Assembly (NCBI GenBank): GCA_038227995.1
Contig: JBBRPP010000016.1
Coordinates: 38,066 to 102,065 of the forward strand
Source: WLMZ01 sp038227995
Lineage (GTDB): Bacteria > Actinomycetota > Acidimicrobiia > Acidimicrobiales > Ilumatobacteraceae
DNA: 64,000 nt
Direction: 5' to 3'
Under the pieces are notes generated by a model that searched no databases, was not told where the DNA came from, and saw nothing but the letters and a program-made list of their open reading frames with translations. Numbering within the stretch: position 1 is the first letter of the stretch; every line of letters begins with the position of its first letter. Made by a program: the position numbers and the translations under genes. Below are positions 47,824 to 57,101 of this stretch, in pieces.

Positions 47824-50145
47824 ATGGCCGAGCCGCTCGGCTACCGGCTGAAGAACAAGGTCCTCGGTCCGCCGTTGCACTCCGAGCAACTGCAGCACGA
47901 ACGGCTCGGCAATCCCACCGCGCTCGCCGTGTTTGCGTCGGACAACTTGTCGTCATGCGCCTATGCGACGGAGGAGATCCTCCGAGTCCTGGTCGTGTTC
48001 GTCGGCGTCGCGGCCTTCTCGCTGGTCACGCCGATCACCATTGCGCTGCTCGTCGTCCTCGGCTTCCTGATCCTGTCCTACCGCCAGACCATCAAGGCGT
48101 ACCCATCAGCCGGTGGCGCCTACATCGTCACCCGCGACAACTTCGGGCTGATGCCGGCCCAGGTCGCCGGCGTCGCCCTGCTCACCGACTACATCCTCAC
48201 GGTCGCCGTGTCGGTCGCGGCCGGCAGCGATGCGCTGGCGTCGGCGATCACGCCGCTCGCGCCGTACAAGCACTGGATCGCAATCGCATTCGTCATCATC
48301 ATCGCCTACGGCAACCTGCGCGGCACCAAGGAGTCCGGCAAGCTGTTCGCCGCACCGACGTACTTCTTCATCGTCAACATGATGATCCTGCTCGGCGTCG
48401 GCGCCTATCGGCTGGCCTTCACTTCGCTCAAGCAGGGCGCAACTGACAAACCCGGCATGCTCGTTCTCGGCAGCCACCACAGCAATTCCCTCCTGCTGGG
48501 CGCTTCGGTGTACATCATCCTCAAGGCGTTCGGTTCGGGCGGCGCAGCCGTCACCGGCGTCGAAGCGATCTCCAACGGCGTGCCGGCCTTCAAGGACCCG
48601 TCGTGGAAGAACGCTCGCAAGACGCTCGTGGTGATGGGCGTGTTGCTGGGCATCATGTTCCTCGGCCTGTCGATCCTCGCGGCCCACACCCACGCCATGC
48701 CGTACAGCAGCGGCACGCCGACGGTCATCTCCCAGGTCGGCGACTTCGTCTACGGCCGCAGTGCCGCCGGACGGTTGCTGTACTACATGCTGCAGGCCGG
48801 CACGATGCTGATCCTGGTGCTCGCTGCGAACACGAGCTTCGCCGACTTCCCTCGCCTTGCGTCGTTCCACGCCGGCGACAACTTCATGCCTCGCCAGTTC
48901 ATGATCCGCGGCCACCGCCTCGTGTTCTCGAACGGCATCCTGTTCCTCGCCGGCGCTGCCATCGTAACGCTGCTCGCAACGGGTGGTGAGGTCAGCCGGC
49001 TGATCCCGCTGTACGCGATCGGTGTGTTCACCAGCTTCACCCTGTCGCAATCGGGCATGGCCAAGCATCACATCACGAAGAAGGAGAAGGGCTGGAGGTC
49101 CGGCCTGTTCATCAACGCGATGGGTGCACTGCTGTCGTTCCTGGTGCTCGCGATCGTGACGTACGTGAAGTTCCCGGAGGGCGCGTGGGTGGTTGTCGTC
49201 CTCGTCCCGATCATGGTGTTCGGGCTCGTGCGCCTCAACAAGGCGTACGAGAACGAGGACCACGAGCTTCACGAGGACGCCAAGGCCGCAGCCGAGACCC
49301 CCGCGCTGCGCCGCCATGAAGTCGTCGTGCTGGTCGACAAGCTCGACGTCGCCACGGCCAGGGCGATGCAGTACGCGAAGACACTCTTCCCCGACGAGCT
49401 GCGCGCCGTGCACTTCGACCTCGACCCGTGGAAGACCGATCTGCTGACCGAGGCCTGGCAGGAGCTCGGCTTCAGCAAGTTCCCGCTCGACATCATCGAA
49501 TGCCCCGACCGTCGCATCGCCCGCGCCGCGCTGGAGCTTGCCGCCAACCTCACCGGCGACAACGAAACCGAGCTGAGCATCCTCATCCCGCGCCGCGAGT
49601 ACACCAAGGTCTGGCATCGCCTGCTGCACGACCGTTCGTCGAACTCGATCTCGGCCGCGCTCTCGACACTCGCTCACTGCAACGTCACCGTGGTGCCATA
49701 TCACCTCGGCAGCGGCATCGTCATCGAGACAGCAGCCGACCGGACCTTGGCCGATGTCGTGTCGGCCACCTCGTCGGAGACCAACGGCAAAGCCAAGCAC
49801 GGCAGAGCAGCCACGCACATCGACGTGCGCGGGCTTCCCGATGAACGCGTGCGGATCATCGACGTCGAGCTGCGCGAGCGCGTCATGATCGCCGGTCGAG
49901 TCACCGGCATCCGGGTGCAGCCGTGGGGCAACGCACCGACGCTCGAGTGCACCGTGGCGGACGAGACCGGCAGCATCACGATCGCGTTCCTGGGTCGTCG
50001 TTCGATCGGTGGCATTCGACCGGGCACCGTCCTGTCCGTGTCGGGCGTCGCCAGCCAGCAACACGGCACCCAAGTGATCGTCAACCCGCTCTACGAGTTG
50101 ATCTCGGTACCGGCCATGCCCGAGTCGCCGAGCGAACACCACTGA
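47824..50145 (+). CDS. APC permease fused to USP-like and OB-fold domains
   Basis: The 773-residue protein has an APC transporter core (residues 1 to about 480, twelve hydrophobic segments; FASDNLSSCAYATEEIL, YRQTIKAYPSAGGAYIV and GVEAISNGVPAF). A soluble USP-like domain follows (about 496-640), and then an OB-fold (about 675-765; VMIAGRVTGIRVQ, LECTVADETGSITIAFLG and VNPLYELIS). In mycobacteria a homologous permease and an OB-fold protein are separate genes beside Trk (ceoBC) K+ uptake genes, so K+ transport is the best guess. ATG 47824 was chosen because third-position G+C rises sharply there; GTG 47734 and TTG 47695 are in frame upstream. Confidence 0.85.
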   Translation: MAEPLGYRLKNKVLGPPLHSEQLQHERLGNPTALAVFASDNLSSCAYATEEILRVLVVFVGVAAFSLVTPITIALLVVLGFLILSYRQTIKAYPSAGGAYIVTRDNFGLMPAQVAGVALLTDYILTVAVSVAAGSDALASAITPLAPYKHWIAIAFVIIIAYGNLRGTKESGKLFAAPTYFFIVNMMILLGVGAYRLAFTSLKQGATDKPGMLVLGSHHSNSLLLGASVYIILKAFGSGGAAVTGVEAISNGVPAFKDPSWKNARKTLVVMGVLLGIMFLGLSILAAHTHAMPYSSGTPTVISQVGDFVYGRSAAGRLLYYMLQAGTMLILVLAANTSFADFPRLASFHAGDNFMPRQFMIRGHRLVFSNGILFLAGAAIVTLLATGGEVSRLIPLYAIGVFTSFTLSQSGMAKHHITKKEKGWRSGLFINAMGALLSFLVLAIVTYVKFPEGAWVVVVLVPIMVFGLVRLNKAYENEDHELHEDAKAAAETPALRRHEVVVLVDKLDVATARAMQYAKTLFPDELRAVHFDLDPWKTDLLTEAWQELGFSKFPLDIIECPDRRIARAALELAANLTGDNETELSILIPRREYTKVWHRLLHDRSSNSISAALSTLAHCNVTVVPYHLGSGIVIETAADRTLADVVSATSSETNGKAKHGRAATHIDVRGLPDERVRIIDVELRERVMIAGRVTGIRVQPWGNAPTLECTVADETGSITIAFLGRRSIGGIRPGTVLSVSGVASQQHGTQVIVNPLYELISVPAMPESPSEHH

Positions 50146-50182
50146 CACGCGCGTGGCGCCGCTCGGGCGCGAAGCTGACGCG

Positions 50183-51517
50183 ATGAACGTTCGTCGGCTC
50201 GCCCTGGTCGGCGCGCGATGTGCCGTGGTCGGCGCCATGGTGTCATCGACCGTGGTATTCAGCGCCGCACCGACCACGGCGATCGCACCGATCACGGCGG
50301 CGGACGGCAACACGTTGGCGCCCTTCTGCGCCCGGGTAGCCGTTGGAGTGTCGGCCGGAGAGATCCAGGTCCCCGATCTTGTCGAGTTGTCCGGCCTCGC
50401 CGCCAGCCATGCGCATCCCGGAGTGCTGTGGGCCCACAACGATTCGGGCGACTCCGCACGGCTCTTTGCGATCTCCGTCACCGGTGCCCCACTCGGCACC
50501 TTCGACATCACCGGTGCCGGCGCCACCGATTGGGAGGACATCGCCGTCGGCCCCGGTCCGGAACCCGGCCAGGCGTACATTTACATCGGCGACATCGGCG
50601 ACAACAACGCCCAGCGCGACCATGTCACGGTCTACCGAGTGCCCGAACCGGGCGCTGCCCCGAACGGAACGAACGGCGCGCTCACTGGCGCGCTCGCGCT
50701 GAACCTGCGGTACCCCACCGGACCGGAGGACGCAGAATCGTTGTTCGTCGATCCGGCCAACGGCGACCTCTACATCATCACCAAAGTGCTCAGCGGGGCC
50801 TCCAGGGTGCTCGTTGTGTCGGCCGCTGATCTCAGCTCGACTGCGACGGTCACGATGACACAGGTCGCGACGCTGCAGATTGCAGACACCGGCGCGTTCG
50901 ATCCGACGGCGAAGCTCGCCCTCCCCGCTGCGCTCGCGACGGCCGCCGACATCTCACCCGATGGCAGCACCATTCTCGTTCGCACCTACCAGCAGGTGCT
51001 GGCCTACCGGCGCGCCGACGGGGAGTCGATCGCCGACGCGCTCGCCGGCACTCCCTGCTCGGCGCCTCAGGTCGCCGAGCCACAGGGCGAAGCGATCGCC
51101 TTCTCGGCGGCGGGCGATGCCTACTTCACGTCGGGCGAGACGCAGCTGGCGGTCCGGCTCGGCGACGAGCCGGCTGGAACCGAGCCGCGGCTGGCCGAGT
51201 TCACGATCGCGGCACCAGCGGTCGACACGACGACGACAGAGCCCGTCACGACGCCTGAGCCCGCGACGACTGAGCCCGCGACGAGCGCGCCTGTGACGGC
51301 AGTCGCCGCACCGATCGGATCGAGTCCGGCAACGGATCCGCAGCCGACGGTGACGCCGACTCGACCGAGCTCATCCAGCGCGTCGAGTTCGTCGGGCTCG
51401 TCATGGATCTGGGTGCTGGTCGTCGCCCTGGCGATCGGGCTCGGCGCGGTCGCCGCCGTCCGGGCCAGGAACCGCCGAACGACGTCACCTCCGGAACCGC
51501 CGGTCAGCCGGCGGTGA
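50183..51517 (+). CDS. Secreted, C-terminally anchored repeat-type protein
   Basis: The 444-residue protein has a signal peptide (MNVRRLALVGARCAVVGAMV start, cleavage after about 34). Its central region (about 45-335) resembles a beta-propeller, with repeated short strands such as GVLWAHNDSGD, WEDIAVGPG, IYIGDIGDN and DLYIITKV. A Thr/Pro/Ser-rich linker (about 345-405) precedes a single membrane helix (WIWVLVVALAIGLGAVAAV) and a basic tail with two Arg pairs. It is likely cell-surface tethered, and no enzymatic motif is seen. ATG 50183 follows the APC gene by 37 nt. It overlaps the convergent membrane-protein gene by 14 nt. Confidence 0.75.
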   Translation: MNVRRLALVGARCAVVGAMVSSTVVFSAAPTTAIAPITAADGNTLAPFCARVAVGVSAGEIQVPDLVELSGLAASHAHPGVLWAHNDSGDSARLFAISVTGAPLGTFDITGAGATDWEDIAVGPGPEPGQAYIYIGDIGDNNAQRDHVTVYRVPEPGAAPNGTNGALTGALALNLRYPTGPEDAESLFVDPANGDLYIITKVLSGASRVLVVSAADLSSTATVTMTQVATLQIADTGAFDPTAKLALPAALATAADISPDGSTILVRTYQQVLAYRRADGESIADALAGTPCSAPQVAEPQGEAIAFSAAGDAYFTSGETQLAVRLGDEPAGTEPRLAEFTIAAPAVDTTTTEPVTTPEPATTEPATSAPVTAVAAPIGSSPATDPQPTVTPTRPSSSSASSSSGSSWIWVLVVALAIGLGAVAAVRARNRRTTSPPEPPVSRR

Positions 51518-53096
51518 GTCCGCACAACGTCGAGTCGCCGCCGACCGGCAGGTCGAATGTCGGGACCGAGCCGAGATCGATGGTCACGGCGAGCAACTGC
51601 CCGGCAGCAATCGGAACGACTCGTGGTGTGGAAACCGCGTCGGATGCGGCCGTGCGCAACGTCATCGTCACGTTGCCGGCGGCTGCTGATTCGATGGTGA
51701 AGCCGGCTCGATCGGCGATGGTCACCTCGATCTGCGGTGTCGCGCCGGCCGGGTGCACGGTCACGCACCCGGACGCGTCGACCGAAGTCGTGGCGTCGAC
51801 GACGCTCGAGATCAGCGGTGCGCCCGCAGCGGAGGCGGAGGCCAATGCCGGTAAAGCGACGACTGCGAAGTGGGCGAGGTACAACGACTGCGCCTGCAGC
51901 AGCGCAGTCGTTGACACGCGTGGCGGCGGAAGGGCTCCGCTGCGAACGAGATCGCCGAGCGAGCCCATCGACAGCTCGACCGCGTATGTCGGGTCGGGGA
52001 TCGCCGCAGGATCGATGCCCGGTTGACGAGCGATGGCTGCCGCGGCCTGAATCGTGGCTCGGCTCGGCTCGGTGATGGCCAACCGCTCACGCTCGAACTG
52101 GAGCAGGTTGGCAACATTGCCGACCAGCGCCCAACCGAGCAGCACAGCAACGAGGATGATCGGCGTGCGCAGTCGCGCGACGGCCTCGCGGATCACGATG
52201 ATCGCGCTCGGCAACAGCAACACACCTGCGACGTACGCGTACCTGGACGACACGGATTGCTCGATGCCCAGCGACGAGCGGTCGATCGATGCCAACGCGA
52301 ACAAGGCAATAGCGCCGACCGCGCAACCCCACGCGGCAGCCGTTCGCCGAACTTCGTCCTTCCCGATGAACGCGGCCGAAAGGACGACCATCAGAACGAG
52401 CACCCCACCTGCACCCTTGAATTGCGTCAGGTTCTCGATCGCGGCGGTGAGACCTCGGTACGTGTACGGCGGCATCTGATCGATGTGGAAGGCGGGGTCG
52501 GGGCTCGCGCCGTACTTTGCGTACCACGCGAGGTAGACGATGGCCGGCACCCCGACGTGCAGTGCAGCGAGCCGCCAGCGGCCCTTGATCGCCAGCGTCA
52601 CTCCGACCGCGATCACGACGGGAATCGCGGTGCCCGAGCACATCAGGCCACAGATCGCGAACACGATGCCGAGCAAATCGCGTCGACCGAACCACCGGCC
52701 GTCCCCGGGGGATGGATGGTCAGCGAGCAGCAGTTGGCACAGGCCGAACGCGACCGCCGCAGTGAAGCCGACCTGAAAGCCGAACGCAAGGCTTTCGGCG
52801 CCGCTGCCCAGCAAGAGAATCACCGACGATCCGGCAAGCGCGTGCCACGGCGAGAGACCGAGGCGCATGAGCATCAGCCGGACCAGGGCGACAACTGCGA
52901 CGTGGGCAGCCAACGCGCCCGCAAGGTACGGCATGTAGGTGTGCAAGCCGAACACCTTGAACAGCAAGGCGTGGAGCAGCACCGGCAATGTGCTCCAGTG
53001 GCCGTTGTGGGCCGCAAACAGGTAATCGGCGTAGTGCCCGCTGGAGAACTGCTGGCGCCGCGTGATGATGAAGGCCCACTCGTCGCCGAAGACCAC
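51504..53096 (-). CDS. Polytopic membrane protein, probable glycosyltransferase-like (5' frameshifted)
   Basis: The 530-residue frame begins at GTG 53096 with VVFGDEWAFIITRRQQF, which is the first extracellular loop of this protein type rather than a true N-terminus. About ten hydrophobic segments follow (for example LPVLLHALLFKVFGLHTYMPY and VIAVGVTLAIKG), then a C-terminal soluble domain of about 150 residues. The DEW motif right after the first helix recalls GT39/GT-C-like membrane enzymes. The matching N-terminal helix lies in another frame immediately upstream. No sugar-donor specificity can be given. It overlaps the convergent anchored-protein gene at its end. Confidence 0.65.
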   Translation of the reverse strand: MVFGDEWAFIITRRQQFSSGHYADYLFAAHNGHWSTLPVLLHALLFKVFGLHTYMPYLAGALAAHVAVVALVRLMLMRLGLSPWHALAGSSVILLLGSGAESLAFGFQVGFTAAVAFGLCQLLLADHPSPGDGRWFGRRDLLGIVFAICGLMCSGTAIPVVIAVGVTLAIKGRWRLAALHVGVPAIVYLAWYAKYGASPDPAFHIDQMPPYTYRGLTAAIENLTQFKGAGGVLVLMVVLSAAFIGKDEVRRTAAAWGCAVGAIALFALASIDRSSLGIEQSVSSRYAYVAGVLLLPSAIIVIREAVARLRTPIILVAVLLGWALVGNVANLLQFERERLAITEPSRATIQAAAAIARQPGIDPAAIPDPTYAVELSMGSLGDLVRSGALPPPRVSTTALLQAQSLYLAHFAVVALPALASASAAGAPLISSVVDATTSVDASGCVTVHPAGATPQIEVTIADRAGFTIESAAAGNVTMTLRTAASDAVSTPRVVPIAAGQLLAVTIDLGSVPTFDLPVGGDSTLCGLTAG

Positions 53097-53197
53097 AGGT
53101 GACGGCCGAGGAACAACATCCAGACGAACGCTGCGCCAGCGAGTCCGGCGAAGGCGATCAACGGTGTCCGTCGACTCTTCAGCGCACGATCGATCAT
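53097..53197 (-). pseudogene. N-terminal fragment of the membrane protein, out of frame by 1 nt
   Basis: ATG 53197 opens a typical N-terminus, MIDRALKSRR followed by a helix ending VWMLFLGRHLW. The frame then changes. The DNA reads CTGTGGTCTTC at 53099-53089 on the minus strand; one more G would give HLW-VFGDEWAFI and join both parts. A one-base loss, a sequencing error or a recent mutation explains the break best. Confidence 0.6.
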
Positions 53198-53289
53198 GTG
53201 CGGCCGAGCCTAACTCGATGGTCTCCGGTACGTTGGCGGTTCAATCCATGCATGGTCGACGTCGACCGGCGAATCCATGAGGAGCCACC

Positions 53290-54207
53290 ATGACCGCTGT
53301 CGATCGGCCGGCAGACGCTTCGGGAACGTTCGCACTCGGAGGCGACCTCGTCGTCAATCGTCTCGGCTTCGGCGCGATGCAGCTGACCGGCCCCGGCGTC
53401 TGGGGTGATCCCAAGGACCCGGACGAGGCGGTACGAGTGCTCCGGCGCGCCGTCGAACTCGGCGTCAACTTCATCGACACCGCCGATTCCTACGGGCCGT
53501 TCGTCAGCGAGCAGCTGATCAAGCGGGCGCTGCATCCGTATGCCGACGATCTCGTGATCGCGACCAAGGCCGGGTTGACTCGACCCGGTCCGGGCGTCTG
53601 GGAACCGGACGGACGGCCCGAGTATCTGCGTCAACGAGCCGAGCTCAGCCTGCAGCACCTCGGTCTCGAGCGGATCGATCTGTACCAGTTGCACCGCATC
53701 GACCCGAAAGTGTCGTTGGCCGATCAGATCGGCGAACTGGTGCGGCTCCAGAGCGAGGGCAAGATCCGCCACATCGGGTTGAGCGAGGTCTCGGTCGATC
53801 AACTCGAGCAGGCGCGCCGCATCGCCACGATCGTGTCCGTGCAGAACCTCTTCAACCTGTCCGATCGCAGCGCGGAGCCATTGCTGAATCACGTCGAAGC
53901 CAATGGCATCGCGTTCATCCCGTGGTTCCCTCTCGCGACGGGCAAGCTGGCCAGGCCAGGGGGACCGCTCGACGCCCTGGCCGCCAGTCGCGATGCTCAT
54001 CCGTCGCAACTCGCCTTGGCGTGGTTGCTGCGCCGTTCGCCGGTGATGCTCCCGATCCCCGGTACGTCATCGGTCGGTCACGTCGAGGACAACATCGCGG
54101 CCGCGCGGATCGAGTTGTCGGCTGACGAATTCGATGCGCTGTCGAAGACCGGTGGCGCGAAATCGTTGCTCGATCGTGGCCGCTCGCTGATCCGGCGATT
54201 TCGCTGA
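53290..54207 (+). CDS. Aldo/keto reductase
   Basis: The 305-residue NADPH-dependent TIM barrel keeps the catalytic tetrad: Asp63, Tyr68 (FIDTADSYG), Lys93 (ATKAG) and His125 (LYQLHRID). The cofactor loop PIPGTSSVGHVEDNIAA is typical of the YajO/IolS-like group. GGAG lies 6 nt before ATG 53290. The gene is divergent from the membrane protein. The carbonyl substrate is unknown. Confidence 0.92.
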   Translation: MTAVDRPADASGTFALGGDLVVNRLGFGAMQLTGPGVWGDPKDPDEAVRVLRRAVELGVNFIDTADSYGPFVSEQLIKRALHPYADDLVIATKAGLTRPGPGVWEPDGRPEYLRQRAELSLQHLGLERIDLYQLHRIDPKVSLADQIGELVRLQSEGKIRHIGLSEVSVDQLEQARRIATIVSVQNLFNLSDRSAEPLLNHVEANGIAFIPWFPLATGKLARPGGPLDALAASRDAHPSQLALAWLLRRSPVMLPIPGTSSVGHVEDNIAAARIELSADEFDALSKTGGAKSLLDRGRSLIRRFR

Positions 54208-54391
54208 TCCCGAGTCGCGTCAGATCTTCGGCGATCGACGTTTGACACAACGCGCGACCGGGCACAGATGCACCGTGTCCGCCCCGTCCCCGCTGTCCGC
54301 CGAAGCGGGCCCCGACGAACGACGGCAATGGGTCGACGAACGACGCGAGTCGTTGCCAAGCGGCCGTTCGGATGTCTTGCGAGGATCGCCG

Positions 54392-54799
54392 GTGACCGCC
54401 AACCATGCCGACGGCTGGGATGCGCGGCACTGGTCCAGGCGGTTGATCCACTGGATCAGCGCCGTCGCCTCCCACGCAGCAACCGCGATCCTCGCCTGCC
54501 TGCTCGTGATCGCATGGACGATCGTCGGCGCCGTCAGCGGCTTCCCGCGCTGGTGGCAGACGACGCTGTACAGCGTGACCGGCTCCGTGACGTTCGTGAT
54601 GGTGTTCGTGATCCAGCACGCTCAGGAACGACAGACCTTTGCGAGCCAGCGCAAGCTCGATGAGCTGATCCGTTCGTCGAGCCAGGCTGACGACTCGCTG
54701 ATCGCCGTCGAAGAATCCGACGACCGGCATCTGCAAGCCCTCGCCAGTTTGAACTACACCGATCGCGCCCTGGCGACAGAGCGCGACTCAGATCTCTGA
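54392..54799 (+). CDS. Low-affinity iron permease-like membrane protein
   Basis: The 135-residue protein matches the Fet4-like 'low affinity iron permease' family. It has two hydrophobic segments (about 24-47 and 57-75), the inter-helix region TTLYSVTGSVTFVMVFVIQHAQ, then RQTFASQRKLDELIRSSSQAD and LIAVEE. GTG 54392 is preceded by AGGA 8 nt upstream, and third-position G+C rises there. An open extension to TTG 54242 looks less coding. Bacterial members are small, and iron transport by them is not proven. It converges with the TetR gene with 23 nt between. Confidence 0.75.
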   Translation: MTANHADGWDARHWSRRLIHWISAVASHAATAILACLLVIAWTIVGAVSGFPRWWQTTLYSVTGSVTFVMVFVIQHAQERQTFASQRKLDELIRSSSQADDSLIAVEESDDRHLQALASLNYTDRALATERDSDL

Positions 54800-54822
54800 C
54801 GTCGAGCCGAGCCTCGCCGAGA

Positions 54823-55425
54823 TCATGCGGATGACAGTGACCGCAGCGCTGCAATCGCAGCTTGGGTGACGGCCCTTCGAAAGGTTGGGCCGGCGGGCTT
54901 GCCGAGCACCGTCATCCGATGATGGATCGGACCGTTGACGAAGCTGTACGCCACCTCGGTGTCGAGGTCGGGTCCCAGCTCGCCCCGCCGCTGGGCGCGT
55001 GCAAGCATGCGGCCGAGCAGCTCGAGTCGCGGCACGAGGAACTTCTCGTTGAGGGCGGCGCGGAACTCTGGGTAACGCTGCAGCGCGAGGGCCACGTGCT
55101 CGGCAAGGTCGTCGCGGCGAATCGACAACGTCTGAGCGACGCCGTCGATGAACGTCGCCAGGTCGGCCTCGAGTGTTCCCTTGTCGATGTCGAGCAACTC
55201 GGTGTGCAGCGACGCCAACGCTGCTGCGACGAGTGTCTGCTTGTTGGTCCAACGGCGGTACAGCGTCGCTGACGAGACACGGGCGCGACTGATCACAGCG
55301 GCCACCGTCAACGCTCCGTAGCCGTCGGCAGCGAGCACTTCCAGCGTTGCGTTGAGGATCGCGTCGTCGGCGGCGGCACTGCGATGCCGGCCGCGCCGCA
55401 CCGGCTCGGCGACAGCAGATGTCAC
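54823..55425 (-). CDS. TetR-family regulator
   Basis: The 200-residue repressor has an N-terminal helix-turn-helix (about 18-65: ILNATLEVLAADGYGALTVA and ARVSSATLYRRW), followed by a helical ligand-binding domain with a TetR_C-like end. GTG 55425 overlaps the stop of the upstream efflux gene (GTGA). It very likely represses its own operon through the palindrome at 57009-57026 and is released by a drug-like ligand. Confidence 0.9.
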   Translation of the reverse strand: MTSAVAEPVRRGRHRSAAADDAILNATLEVLAADGYGALTVAAVISRARVSSATLYRRWTNKQTLVAAALASLHTELLDIDKGTLEADLATFIDGVAQTLSIRRDDLAEHVALALQRYPEFRAALNEKFLVPRLELLGRMLARAQRRGELGPDLDTEVAYSFVNGPIHHRMTVLGKPAGPTFRRAVTQAAIAALRSLSSA

Positions 55426-56993
55426 GCGCCGACCACCGCATCCGCTGCTTCGCTCGCGGCAGACAGATCCGGCTCGGTGACGTCGCCGGCGCGCGCCGGA
55501 AGGAACGCGAACACGACGACGGCTGCGACCATCACGATCACCATCGCGACGACGATCGCGAGCCGTAACCCGGACACGAACTCGGACTTCGCGATCGACG
55601 TGAGTCGAGCAGCGGCGGCAGCAGGGAGTTCTCGTGCCACCTGCAACGCCCCGCCGATCGAGTCCTTCGCCCGCGTCAGTTGCGACGCGGTGAGCGACAG
55701 AGATCCGACGCGATCAGCGAGGCCGGGTCGGTAGACCGTCGCCGACGCCGACCCCAGGATGGCCACACCCAGCGCACCGCCCATCTGCCGTGTGGTGTCG
55801 TTCATCGCCGAGCCGACACCGGCCTTCGACCGTGGCAGTGAACCCATGATCGACTCCGTCGCCGGGGCCATCGTCATCGCCATCCCGGCTGCGACGAACA
55901 GGAACCCGATGAGCAGGTGCACATAACCGTTGGCCACCGGAATGGTCGAGATGATGGCCAATCCGATCACGACGGTCACGAGACCCGAGCCAACGACGAT
56001 CTTCGTGCCCATCCGTTCGACGAGCCGCGGTGCCAGCGGCGACACCAGGACCATCAACGCTGCCATCGGCAACATGCGCAGTCCTGACCCCAGCGCAGAG
56101 AAGCCCAACACGGTCTGGAGGTACTGGGTGGCGAGGAACGCCTGCCCGAACATCGCGAAGAACACCAAGGTGATCGCGATGTTGGCGGACGAGAACCGGC
56201 GGTTCCTGAAGTAGCGCACGTCGAGCATCGGGTGGCTGCTGTGGAGCTCCCACATCAGGAATGCAGCAATCACCGCGATGCCGACCGCGAGCGAGCCGAT
56301 CACGACCGGGTCTCCCCAACCGTCCGTCGGCGCTTCGATGATGGCCCACAGAACGGCGACGAGACCGAAGATCGACAGGCATGCGCCGATCGGGTCGAGC
56401 CGAGGCGCGTGCTCGTCGCGCGACGACGGCAGCAGACGCCATCCGCCGATCACCGCGACCACGATGATCGGAATGTTGACGAAGAAGACAGACCCCCACG
56501 AGAAGTGGGCCAGCAGTACTCCGCCGATCACAGGGCCCAGCGCACCACTGGCGCCGGCGACCGCGGCCCACGCGCCGATTGCTCGTCCGCGCTCGCGTGG
56601 GTCGTGGAAGATGTTGGTGAGCAACGACAACGTCGACGGCATGATCAACGCCGCACCGATGCCCATCGAGGCGCGGGTGAAGATCAGCTGCGTCGCACTG
56701 CCGGCGAACGCCGATGTGGCCGAACCGCAGCCGAAGATGATCAGACCGATGAGAAGCGCACCCTTGCGCCCGTATCGGTCGCCGACGCTGCCCAACGTCA
56801 GCAGTAGGCCGGCAAAGACGAGGGTGTAGCCGTCGACGATCCACTGCAGCTGGCTGGTGGATGCGTTCAGATCCTTGACGAGCGCGGGGATCGCGACATT
56901 CAGAATCGTGTTGTCGAGCGTGATGACCAACAACGACAGACACAACACCCCCAGTGCCCACCACCGCCGTTCGTAGACCTCATCCACATCCAT
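55422..56993 (-). CDS. MFS multidrug efflux transporter (DHA2/EmrB-QacA type)
   Basis: The 523-residue transporter has fourteen hydrophobic segments. Motif D1 appears at LLVITLDNTILNVAIPAL, motif A at GSVGDRYGRKGALLIG, motif C at GASGALGPVIGGVL, and the family motif WRLLPSS follows. This is the H+-coupled drug exporter group. It heads an operon with the TetR gene. The leader contains the presumed operator, and TATATC lies close to the ATG. Confidence 0.92.
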   Translation of the reverse strand: MDVDEVYERRWWALGVLCLSLLVITLDNTILNVAIPALVKDLNASTSQLQWIVDGYTLVFAGLLLTLGSVGDRYGRKGALLIGLIIFGCGSATSAFAGSATQLIFTRASMGIGAALIMPSTLSLLTNIFHDPRERGRAIGAWAAVAGASGALGPVIGGVLLAHFSWGSVFFVNIPIIVVAVIGGWRLLPSSRDEHAPRLDPIGACLSIFGLVAVLWAIIEAPTDGWGDPVVIGSLAVGIAVIAAFLMWELHSSHPMLDVRYFRNRRFSSANIAITLVFFAMFGQAFLATQYLQTVLGFSALGSGLRMLPMAALMVLVSPLAPRLVERMGTKIVVGSGLVTVVIGLAIISTIPVANGYVHLLIGFLFVAAGMAMTMAPATESIMGSLPRSKAGVGSAMNDTTRQMGGALGVAILGSASATVYRPGLADRVGSLSLTASQLTRAKDSIGGALQVARELPAAAAARLTSIAKSEFVSGLRLAIVVAMVIVMVAAVVVFAFLPARAGDVTEPDLSAASEAADAVVGA

Positions 56994-57008
56994 CCGTGCG
57001 ACGATATA

Positions 57009-57026
57009 CGAAACGACTTCGTTTCG
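57009..57026. promoter_or_regulatory. Probable TetR operator of the efflux operon
   Basis: CGAAACGACTTCGTTTCG has 7-bp arms CGAAACG and CGTTTCG separated by ACTT. It lies 16 nt upstream of the transporter ATG, at the position of the promoter, a typical place for TetR autoregulation. Confidence 0.7.
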
Positions 57027-57101
57027 AAGAAATGCTCAGCGCCGAGGCGGCCCGCGATCGGCGTCGATGAGGTCGCCCCGACGCGACGGCGACACAGCGG
57101 G

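Noticed and set aside
48106..50580. Open frame of 824 codons on the minus strand opposite the APC permease gene
   Set aside because: Its His/Asp/Arg-rich product has no family features, and the plus-strand frame has transporter motifs. It is a shadow produced by high G+C.
54242..54391. N-terminal extension of the iron-permease-like gene from TTG 54242
   Set aside because: Third-position G+C is lower and the family begins near GTG 54392.
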